From the NCBI GenBank assembly GCA_035542975.1, contig DATKKK010000076.1, forward strand, positions 1 to 12,867: a DNA stretch of 12,867 nt. The letters are read 5' to 3'. Shown one piece after another: positions 6,881 through 12,867 of the stretch. A program made the translations under genes and the position numbers. Below the pieces are notes generated by a model. The model saw only the letters and a list, made by a program, of their open reading frames with translations, did not search any database and had not been told where the DNA came from. The stretch is from DATKKK01 sp035542975. GTDB taxonomy: Archaea; Thermoproteota; Bathyarchaeia; Bathyarchaeales; Bathycorpusculaceae. Within the stretch, counting starts at the first letter, position 1. The number at the start of each line of letters is the position of its first letter.

Positions 6881-6888
6881 TATATATT
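6881..6888 (+). promoter_or_regulatory. TATA box for the grpE-dnaK-dnaJ operon
   Basis: TATATATT is preceded by a purine-rich AAAGTGAGAG that can serve as BRE. The expected start near 6911 gives a leader of about 27 bases, which contains a ribosome-binding site GGAGA (6926-6930) 7 bases before the grpE ATG. A second AT-rich candidate, ATTTAAAAG (about 6865-6873), lies just upstream. Confidence 0.5.
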
Positions 6889-6937
6889 TGAGTTCTTACA
6901 CGGTAAAAACTGCACGTCTTTACATGGAGACACTTTG

Positions 6938-7480
6938 ATGAGCGAAAAGCCCGAAGAGAAGCAGCAAAATGATATGCAAGTTGAAGCGTTGGAACATGCG
7001 TTGGACGAAGAGAAGAAACGTTCTGAAGAACGTCTTACACGACTAAAGTATGCTTTGGCAGACTTTGAAAACTTGAAAAAGCGGTGTGACAGGCAGATTG
7101 AGGAAGTGAAAAAATACAGCAACGAACGCCTCATTATCGAACTGCTTGATGTTGTTGACGAATTAGAGATGGCTGTCAAATCTGGAAACTCGTCTAACTC
7201 TACAGAAAGTTTAATTCAGGGAGTTGAAATGACACTTAAAAAATTGAAAAACGTGCTTAGAAATGAGGGAGTGTATCCAATAGAATGCGTGGGAAAACCC
7301 TTTGACCCTTCAAAACACGATGCCGTTGCAAAGATAGAAAGAGACGGCGTTGAAAACTGTATAATAAATGAAGAAGTAAGGAAAGGATATATTATGAAAG
7401 ATAAAGTGATTAGACCGAGTATAGTTAAGATTGTAGTGAAACCTTCAAAGTCACAGAAGGAGATGAATCAAAATGAGTAA
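6938..7480 (+). CDS. grpE: GrpE, nucleotide exchange factor of DnaK
   Basis: Cytosolic homodimer that opens the DnaK nucleotide-binding domain to release ADP, resetting the chaperone cycle. The 180 residues have the family layout: a charged N-terminal tail, a long coiled-coil helix (about 10-80, EKKRSEERLTRLKYALADFENLKKR pattern, given here as family hallmark), a short helical bundle, and a C-terminal beta domain starting near 120. The signature region reads GKPFDPSKHDAVAKI, then EVRKGYIMKDKVIRPSIVKI, matching the FDP-x-H-E/D-AV and GY-x-x-x-D/K-x-x-x-RP pattern. ATG 6938 has GGAGA 7 bases upstream; the TTG directly before it is less likely. The end overlaps the dnaK start by 8 bases, so the two are translationally coupled. 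First gene of the operon and therefore its likely control point. Confidence 0.95.
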   Translation: MSEKPEEKQQNDMQVEALEHALDEEKKRSEERLTRLKYALADFENLKKRCDRQIEEVKKYSNERLIIELLDVVDELEMAVKSGNSSNSTESLIQGVEMTLKKLKNVLRNEGVYPIECVGKPFDPSKHDAVAKIERDGVENCIINEEVRKGYIMKDKVIRPSIVKIVVKPSKSQKEMNQNE

Positions 7481-9335
7481 TGTAAAACCAGGCGAAAAAG
7501 TGTTAGGAATAGACCTTGGAACGACAAACTCCGCAGCCGCCATCTACGAAGGTGGACGAGCCACTGTAATACCTAGCGCTGAAGGACCTACTATGGCGGG
7601 AAAAATGTTTCCTTCAATAGTCGCCTTCACCAAAGATGGACAACTGCTAGTCGGTGAGTCAGCAAAGCGACAGGCAACTGCAAACCCTGAAGGAACGATT
7701 CTAGAGATAAAGAGGAAAATGGGTACTGACTATAAAGTCAGCATCGCTGGGAAGGAGTATACTCCGCAGCAAATCTCCGCTTTCATACTGCAGAAGATAA
7801 AGAAGGACGCTGAGACCTTTCTAGGCGTTCCCATAAAGAAAGCTGTAATCACGGTTCCAGCCCACTTCAACGATAACCAAAGACAAGCCACGAAAGACGC
7901 TGGCGAGATAGCTGGCTTTGAGGTTCAAAGAATAATAAACGAGCCTACTGCCGCCTGCCTCGCATACGGAGTTGACAAGCTTGAAAAAGAGATGAAGATA
8001 CTGGTTTTCAGCTTCGGCGGGGGCACACATGACGTGACCGTGATGGACTTCGGTAAGGGAGTCTTCCAAGTGCTATCAACGAGTGGTGACACGCAGATTG
8101 GCGGCACAGACTTGGACAAAGCCGTCATGGATTACGTCGTGGAAGAGTTCAAGAGACAAAACGGCGTTGACCTGTCAAGCGACAAATCGGCAATGGCTAG
8201 GCTGAAGGAAGCTGCCGAAAAAGCAAAGATAGAATTATCCACATTAATGACCACTGATATTGATTTGCCATTCATATACTCCGACGCTTCAGGACCTAAA
8301 CATATGCATCTTACACTAACGAGAGCCAAGCTTGAATCATTGGCGCAACCGATTGTTCAGAAAACGCAGAAAACCATAATAAAAGCTCTTGAAGACGCAA
8401 AGCTAACCCCGCAAGGCATTGACAAGATAATTCTCATAGGCGGAATGACCCGAATGCCCTACGTACAAAAATTCGTGGAACAAATAATGGGCAAGTCACC
8501 AGAGAGGGGCGTTGACCCCATGGAATGCGTCGCCATCGGAGCCGCCATACAAGCAGCTGTTCTGACAGGAGAAGTGAAAGACCTGCTACTGCTTGATGTT
8601 ACGCCGCTTTCTCTAGGCGTGGAAACACTTGGGCACATATTTACTAGGATACTGGAGAAAAACACGACGATTCCGACAAGAAGAAGCCAAATCTTTACCA
8701 CCGCCGCTGATTTTCAGACAGCCGTCACGATTCACGTTCTCCAAGGAGAACGACCCATGGCAGGCGACAACGTGTCCCTTGGCATGTTCAACCTGGAAGA
8801 TATTCCGCCAGCACCGAGAGGCGTACCGCAGATAGAAGTAACCTTCGACATGGATGCGAACGGAATACTGAACGTAGCTGCCAAAGACTTGGGCACGGGC
8901 AAAGAAGCGAAAATAACCATCACGGCTTCCACGAAACTGTCAAAGGAAGAAAAGGAGAAAATGGTCAAGGAAGCTGAGCAATTTGCTGAGCAAGACAAGA
9001 AGAAAAGAGAAGAAGCCGAGTTGCGAAACAATGCTGATAACTTGATTTATACCGCGGAGAAGACCAAGAAAGACCTCGGAGAAAAACTTACTCAAGAACA
9101 GAAAAACACCATAGACACGGCAGTTTCAGCATTGAAAGACGCACTAGCCACTACTGACTTGGAAAAAATAAAAACCAAGTCTGACGAGCTTACTAAAGTA
9201 CTTCAGGAAATTGGCAGTGTAATTTACCAGCAAGCTTCAGCTGACTATCAAAGACAGAAGGGTCAGACAGGAGGACAAGCGCCGCCTCCAACAGGCGACA
9301 AAGTCGTAGATTCAGAAGATTTCAGAGTCAAATAA
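7473..9335 (+). CDS. dnaK: DnaK, Hsp70 chaperone, with Asp-to-Ser change in the ATPase site
   Basis: ATP-driven chaperone that binds exposed hydrophobic segments of client proteins, working with GrpE and DnaJ. The 620 residues have an N-terminal ATPase domain starting GIDLGTTNS (12-20, with D14), K80 and E157 (INEPTAA) for catalysis, the interdomain linker DLLLLDVTP (370-378), a substrate-binding beta domain (VTIHVLQGERP), a helical lid and a C-terminus VVDSEDFRVK like the acidic bacterial tail. It lacks the insertion of Gram-negative DnaK, as Gram-positive and archaeal forms do. Odd points: the phosphate-2 loop reads FSFGGGTHDV (179-188) instead of YDLGGGTFDV, so Ser180 (AGC) replaces the Asp equivalent to E. 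coli D194; VPAYFND has become VPAHFND and EPTAAAL has become EPTAACL. AAGGAG lies about 10 bases before the ATG. Likely active as a chaperone, but with altered ATP turnover. Confidence 0.97.
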   Translation: MSNVKPGEKVLGIDLGTTNSAAAIYEGGRATVIPSAEGPTMAGKMFPSIVAFTKDGQLLVGESAKRQATANPEGTILEIKRKMGTDYKVSIAGKEYTPQQISAFILQKIKKDAETFLGVPIKKAVITVPAHFNDNQRQATKDAGEIAGFEVQRIINEPTAACLAYGVDKLEKEMKILVFSFGGGTHDVTVMDFGKGVFQVLSTSGDTQIGGTDLDKAVMDYVVEEFKRQNGVDLSSDKSAMARLKEAAEKAKIELSTLMTTDIDLPFIYSDASGPKHMHLTLTRAKLESLAQPIVQKTQKTIIKALEDAKLTPQGIDKIILIGGMTRMPYVQKFVEQIMGKSPERGVDPMECVAIGAAIQAAVLTGEVKDLLLLDVTPLSLGVETLGHIFTRILEKNTTIPTRRSQIFTTAADFQTAVTIHVLQGERPMAGDNVSLGMFNLEDIPPAPRGVPQIEVTFDMDANGILNVAAKDLGTGKEAKITITASTKLSKEEKEKMVKEAEQFAEQDKKKREEAELRNNADNLIYTAEKTKKDLGEKLTQEQKNTIDTAVSALKDALATTDLEKIKTKSDELTKVLQEIGSVIYQQASADYQRQKGQTGGQAPPPTGDKVVDSEDFRVK

Positions 9336-9387
9336 ACAGAGGTTATCCTAATCTGGTGAATGCGTCAAGTATCTGATGGTAAACGTA

Positions 9388-10512
9388 ATGGCAAATAAAA
9401 GAGACTACTATGAAGTTCTCGGCGTTCCTAAGACAGCGTCCATGGAAGAAATCAAAGACGCCTACAGAAAACTTGCAATGCAATACCACCCAGACAGGAA
9501 CAAGGCACCTGACGCTGAAGAAAAATTCAAGGAAATATCCGAAGCCTACGCCGTGCTGTCAGACTCCGAAAAAAGAAACCAATACGATCAACTAGGACAT
9601 GCAGGATTCGATCAACGCTACACTACTGAAGACATTTTCAGAGGAGCAGACTTTGAATCCATATTCAGAGACCTAGGGTTCGGCTTCGGCTTGCGAGATA
9701 TTTTTGGCAGCTTCTTCGGTGACCGTGACTTTGAAGAAGAAAGAATCACCAGAGGAAGAGACCTCGGCTATGACCTAGAAATAAGTCTAGAAGAAGCCGC
9801 AACTGGCGCAGAGAAAGAGATGGAAATTCCAAGGACAGAAAAATGCGACGTCTGCGGTGGAACGGGAGCAAGTCCAGGCACCTCGCCGAGAACCTGCCCA
9901 AAATGCAATGGTACTGGTAGAATTCAAAACGTGAACCAAAACACTTTCGGAACGTTCGTTCGCGTCGTGCCATGTTCTACATGTGGCGGCAGAGGCAAGA
10001 TCATAGATTCGCCTTGCAGAAACTGCAGAGGAACAGGTCTTGTGAAGAGAGAGCGAAAGATCACGGTGAAAATTCCTATAGGAATAGACGAAGGATACGA
10101 GATTAGGCTTCAAGGACAAGGAGAAGCCCCTTCAGACGGTGGTCCAGCAGGAGACTTGTACGTTTTGATACACTTAACGCCACATCCGTACTTTGGAAGA
10201 GATGGAGATGACCTTCTTTACAAACTGAAACTGGGATATCCGCAGGCAGCATTAGGCGCGGAAGTTTCAGTGCCAACACTCGAGGGTAACACTAGCGTGA
10301 AAATTCACTCAGGAACACAGCCTGGTGAAATCATTAAATTGAAGGGTAAGGGCATGCCTAGGCTAAGAGGATACGGAAAAGGCGATTTACTGGTGCGCGT
10401 TGACATTGCGGTTCCTGAAAAACTCACGCAAAAGCAAAGAACCTTGCTTGAAGAACTGGCTAAAGAGTTTGACCAGAACGTCCAACCAAAAAGTCACAGG
10501 TTAAGATTCTAG
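9388..10512 (+). CDS. dnaJ: DnaJ, type I Hsp40 co-chaperone
   Basis: Stimulates DnaK ATP hydrolysis and delivers unfolded clients. Counted from ATG 9388 (374 residues): J domain at about 5-66 with the HPD motif at 34-36 (QYHPDRN), a Gly/Phe-rich region (about 70-115, with GFGFGLRDIFGSFFG), a zinc region with four CxxCxGxG repeats, CDVCGGTG (153-160), CPKCNGTG (170-177), CSTCGGRG (196-203) and CRNCRGTG (210-217), and a C-terminal client-binding domain. All eight cysteines needed for the two zinc ions are present. An earlier ATG at 9376 adds MVNV; neither has a strong ribosome-binding site, and MANKRDYYEVLGV matches the usual family start. The gene begins about 50 bases after dnaK on the same strand, completing the canonical grpE-dnaK-dnaJ order. 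Full-length and intact, so the partner of the unusual DnaK is conventional. Confidence 0.95.
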   Translation: MANKRDYYEVLGVPKTASMEEIKDAYRKLAMQYHPDRNKAPDAEEKFKEISEAYAVLSDSEKRNQYDQLGHAGFDQRYTTEDIFRGADFESIFRDLGFGFGLRDIFGSFFGDRDFEEERITRGRDLGYDLEISLEEAATGAEKEMEIPRTEKCDVCGGTGASPGTSPRTCPKCNGTGRIQNVNQNTFGTFVRVVPCSTCGGRGKIIDSPCRNCRGTGLVKRERKITVKIPIGIDEGYEIRLQGQGEAPSDGGPAGDLYVLIHLTPHPYFGRDGDDLLYKLKLGYPQAALGAEVSVPTLEGNTSVKIHSGTQPGEIIKLKGKGMPRLRGYGKGDLLVRVDIAVPEKLTQKQRTLLEELAKEFDQNVQPKSHRLRF

Positions 10513-10520
10513 AAAGAAAA

Positions 10521-10527
10521 AGCTATA
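10521..10527 (+). promoter_or_regulatory. Weak TATA-like element before the glycyl radical activase gene
   Basis: AGCTATA, preceded by the purine-rich GAAAGAAAA, lies about 40 bases before the ATG at 10565, the same geometry as the promoter of the small membrane protein gene. The match to the consensus is poor and read-through from dnaJ is equally possible. Confidence 0.25.
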
Positions 10528-10564
10528 GCAAACGCCACGATAGTTGCAGATGTTGGCAACACCT

Positions 10565-11473
10565 ATGAAAAACGGTGTAATCTTTGACATCCGAAGATAC
10601 GCTATTCATGACGGACCAGGAATCCGCACCACCGTTTTTTTTAAAGGATGCCCGTTACGTTGTTGGTGGTGCCACAACCCTGAAGGACAGGACAGTAAGC
10701 CTGAACTGGTTTACAGAAAAAACAGGTGCACTGGCTGTGGCGAATGCTTAAAGAGTTGTCAACGAGAAGCATTATCTCTAATGACTAAATCCGTGTCTGT
10801 TGATAGAGATAACTGTGTTCCATGCGATAATTGTTGCCATGCGTGCCAATCAGATGCCCTTGCGATTGCTGGAAAGCAGATGAGTGTCAAAGATGTTTTG
10901 GAGGAGATAGAGAAGGATAGAACTTTTTACGAGGAATCTGATGGCGGAGTAACTTTTTCAGGAGGAGAACCGCTTCTGCAACCTGACTTCTTGAACGCGC
11001 TTCTTTACGAATGTAAAGAAAGAGCCATCCACACTGTTGTAGACACTTGCGGGTTCGCAAAGTACGAAATCATCGAGAAAATACGTGATAAAGTCGATCT
11101 TTTCTTGTATGATATCAAGACAATGGACAACAGAAAGCACAAAAAATATACTGGCGCTTCAAACGAGCAGATTCTTAAAAACCTCAAAACACTAGCCGAA
11201 AAAGGCAGCAGCATAGTGATCAGTTTTCCAATAATACCACGCATAAACGTTGATGACGAAAACGTCACGAAAACAGCCAGATTCATAGGTTCTTTGCCTA
11301 ACATACAGCAGGTTAATCTTCTTCCTTATCATAGAGCGGGAATCGAGAAGTACAAGAGTCTAGGCAAAACTTACAAGCTGGACAAGATTCAGCCACCATC
11401 GAGTCAAAGAATACATTTTGTGAAGGAAAAGATCGAAGCTTTCGGAATAAAGGTAGGAGTTGGAGGAGGATAA
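10565..11473 (+). CDS. Glycyl radical enzyme activase (radical SAM), partner of the HypD-like enzyme
   Basis: Oxygen-sensitive iron-sulfur enzyme that uses S-adenosylmethionine to abstract hydrogen from the glycine of its partner and create the catalytic glycyl radical. From ATG 10565 it has 302 residues. The radical SAM motif CxxxCxxC is C29, C33 and C36 in GCPLRCWWCHNPEG. Two ferredoxin-type four-cysteine sets follow, CTGCGECLKSC (55-65) and CVPCDNCCHAC (84-94), as in activases of dehydratase-type glycyl radical enzymes and unlike the shorter pyruvate formate-lyase activase. FSGGEPLL (131-138) is the SAM-binding GGE segment. Starts at TTG 10544 and ATG 10550 would add a few residues; MKNGVIFDIRRYAIHDGPGIR from 10565 matches the usual family N-terminus. 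Its stop lies one base before the next ATG and the GGAGGAGG codons at its end form that gene's ribosome-binding site, so activase and enzyme are made together. Confidence 0.95.
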   Translation: MKNGVIFDIRRYAIHDGPGIRTTVFFKGCPLRCWWCHNPEGQDSKPELVYRKNRCTGCGECLKSCQREALSLMTKSVSVDRDNCVPCDNCCHACQSDALAIAGKQMSVKDVLEEIEKDRTFYEESDGGVTFSGGEPLLQPDFLNALLYECKERAIHTVVDTCGFAKYEIIEKIRDKVDLFLYDIKTMDNRKHKKYTGASNEQILKNLKTLAEKGSSIVISFPIIPRINVDDENVTKTARFIGSLPNIQQVNLLPYHRAGIEKYKSLGKTYKLDKIQPPSSQRIHFVKEKIEAFGIKVGVGGG

Positions 11474-11474
11474 C

Positions 11475-12867
11475 ATGCGGGAAAGAATCAAAAAACTGAA
11501 GAAGCAAAGTGTAGCCGCTAAACCTTTTATTTCTCCTGAGAGGGCAGTTCTCATGACGGAGTTTTATGAGAGCCAGATGGCTAGTCGTGTATCTGTTCCT
11601 GTGAAAAGGGCGCTTGCATTCAAGTATCTGCTTGAGAACAAGAAAATCTGCATTAACGAAGGAGAGTTAATCGTTGGCGAAAGAGGTTCAGCGCCAAAGG
11701 AAACTTCAACCTATCCTGAAATATGCTGCCACGCACTAAAAGACCTTGAGGTTCTCAACTCCAGAAAGAAAATCCCCTACGTTGTAGATGGAGCAACAAA
11801 GAGGACATACAAGGAGAGAATCATACCCTTCTGGAAAGGCAAGTCGATAAGAGACGTCATATTCAGCAAAATGTCTGATGAATGGAAAGCCGCTTACCAA
11901 GCAGGCGTGTTTACCGAATTTTTGGAACAAAGAGCCCCAGGACACACGGCCTTAGACGACAAAATCTACAAGAAAGGTCTGGTTGGTTTCAAGAAAGACA
12001 TAATCGCAAGCATGCAGAACCTCGATTCTCTGAAAGATGCAGATGCATGCGAGAAGAAGGAAGAGCTTAAGGCGATGGAAATCGTCGCAGACGCGTTGAT
12101 CTGTTTCGCTGAGCGTCACGCTGATTTGGCGAGAAAATTGGCGAAAGAAGAAAGCAACGTTAAAAGACGAAAAGAACTGGAGAAGATAGCTGAAGTGTGT
12201 GGGCGTGTCCCTGCTAATGCGCCGAGAGATTTCTGGGAGGCTCTGCAGCATTACTGGTTCATTCACCTCGGAGTAATAATAGAGCTTAATCCGTGGGACG
12301 CGTTCAACCCTGGCAGGCTAGATCAGCATCTTTACCCTTTCTATGAAAAGGGGCTTGCAGACGGAACCTTAACTAAAGAAGATGCGAAAGAGCTTCTTCA
12401 AGCGTTCTGGATAAAGTTTAACAATCAACCAGCGCCTCCTAAAGTGGGGGTCACTGCAGAAGAAAGCTGCACCTACACTGATTTTGCGCTCATAAACACA
12501 GGCGGGGTCAAAGCTGATGGGTCTGACGCAGTGAATGAACTCTCGTATCTCATTCTTGATGTTGTAGAAGAAATGCGTCTGACGCAGCCTAGTTCCATGG
12601 TTCAGATAAGCAAGAAAACGCCTGACAGGTTCTTGAAGAGGACTGTCGAAATCATAAGAACAGGCTTCGGACAGCCGTCGGTGTTCAACACTGATGAGAT
12701 AATTCAGGAATTGCTGAGACAGGGAAAAAGTGTTGAAGACGCCAGAAACGGAGGAGCAAGCGGCTGCGTGGAAACCGGAGCTTTCGGCAAGGAAAGCTAC
12801 ATCCTTACAGGCTACTTTAACCTGCCCAAGATTCTGGAGATCACTCTGAACAATGGTTTGGATCTGA
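11475..12867 (+). CDS. hypD: HypD-like glycyl radical enzyme, probable trans-4-hydroxy-L-proline dehydratase, 3' end cut by right edge
   Basis: Would dehydrate trans-4-hydroxy-L-proline to (S)-1-pyrroline-5-carboxylate, which a pyrroline-carboxylate reductase can turn into proline, making hydroxyproline an electron acceptor. The first 464 residues are present; the C-terminal glycine loop lies beyond the edge. The thiyl-radical Cys is C431 with E433 in SGCVETGAFGKE. Recalling Clostridioides difficile HypD, its H160, D278, S334, D339, F340, C434, E436 and Y450 correspond at a constant offset of 3 to H157 (APGHT), D275 (NPWDAF), S331, D336, F337 (SCTYTDF), C431, E433 and Y447 (TGYFNLP). The segments ISPERAVLMTE, YPEICCH, FWIKFNNQPAPPKVG and QPSSMVQISKKTP are also shared. 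The Glu two after Cys excludes pyruvate formate-lyase, which has Cys-Cys. ATG 11475 has GGAGG upstream. The symbol denotes hydroxyproline dehydratase, not hydrogenase maturation. A close relative acting on another hydroxyproline-like substrate remains possible. Confidence 0.85.
   Translation, partial: MRERIKKLKKQSVAAKPFISPERAVLMTEFYESQMASRVSVPVKRALAFKYLLENKKICINEGELIVGERGSAPKETSTYPEICCHALKDLEVLNSRKKIPYVVDGATKRTYKERIIPFWKGKSIRDVIFSKMSDEWKAAYQAGVFTEFLEQRAPGHTALDDKIYKKGLVGFKKDIIASMQNLDSLKDADACEKKEELKAMEIVADALICFAERHADLARKLAKEESNVKRRKELEKIAEVCGRVPANAPRDFWEALQHYWFIHLGVIIELNPWDAFNPGRLDQHLYPFYEKGLADGTLTKEDAKELLQAFWIKFNNQPAPPKVGVTAEESCTYTDFALINTGGVKADGSDAVNELSYLILDVVEEMRLTQPSSMVQISKKTPDRFLKRTVEIIRTGFGQPSVFNTDEIIQELLRQGKSVEDARNGGASGCVETGAFGKESYILTGYFNLPKILEITLNNGLDL

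Noticed and set aside
6620..7179. Minus-strand open frames across the membrane-protein/grpE intergenic region and into grpE
   Set aside because: They overlap established genes, the second is Ser/Phe-rich antisense of a coiled coil, and neither has recognisable features or a start signal.
9359..9397. Twelve-codon frame preceded by GGTGA just before dnaJ
   Set aside because: The GGTGA abuts the ATG with no spacing and the frame overlaps the dnaJ start; no sign it is translated.
11475..12867. Pyruvate formate-lyase, 4-hydroxyphenylacetate decarboxylase or glycerol/choline glycyl radical enzymes as identity of the last gene
   Set aside because: There is no Cys-Cys active site as in PFL, the Cys region is GCVETGAFGKE rather than the GGCLETSP-type of HPAD or the GCVEP of choline and glycerol enzymes, and the whole visible length matches HypD better.
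1..12867. CRISPR arrays, tRNA or rRNA genes, insertion sequences, integrase or attachment sites
   Set aside because: No regularly spaced repeats, cloverleaf-like sequence, rRNA core sequence or transposase/recombinase motifs were seen on either strand.

Overview
The window looks like archaeal chromosome from an anaerobe, plausibly Bathyarchaeia-like. The lineage is inference. The signs are AT-rich boxes resembling archaeal TATA elements at spacings that fit leaderless or short-leader starts, T-tracts rather than hairpin terminators after genes, frequent TTG starts, an Hsp70 lacking the N-terminal-domain insertion of Gram-negative DnaK, and an oxygen-sensitive glycyl radical enzyme pair. No rRNA, tRNA, CRISPR or insertion sequence was found.

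Left half, minus strand, read right to left from about 6127: an ABC exporter (ATPase plus ABC-2 permease, overlapping), a dipeptide epimerase of the enolase superfamily, a class II fructose-1,6-bisphosphatase (GlpX), a 49-residue cysteine-containing protein, and a ClC chloride channel/antiporter with a C-terminal CBS domain that runs off the left edge. The spacings (overlap, 45, 115, 53 and about 205 bases) suggest loose clustering rather than one operon.

Right half, plus strand: a small four-helix membrane protein of unknown function, then an intergenic stretch with a long interrupted inverted repeat and a likely promoter, then the bacterial-type chaperone operon grpE-dnaK-dnaJ. GrpE (nucleotide exchange), DnaK (Hsp70 ATPase) and DnaJ (J-protein) form one folding machine. 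This DnaK has Ser where the phosphate-1/metal-site Asp of Hsp70s is expected.

The right end holds a radical-SAM activase followed one base later by its glycyl radical enzyme, cut by the right edge. The enzyme matches trans-4-hydroxy-L-proline dehydratase (HypD of gut clostridia, not the hydrogenase-maturation HypD) along its visible length, and all catalytic positions I can align from memory are kept. It would turn hydroxyproline, abundant in collagen and plant cell-wall glycoproteins, into pyrroline-5-carboxylate. This is the most interesting part of the window.
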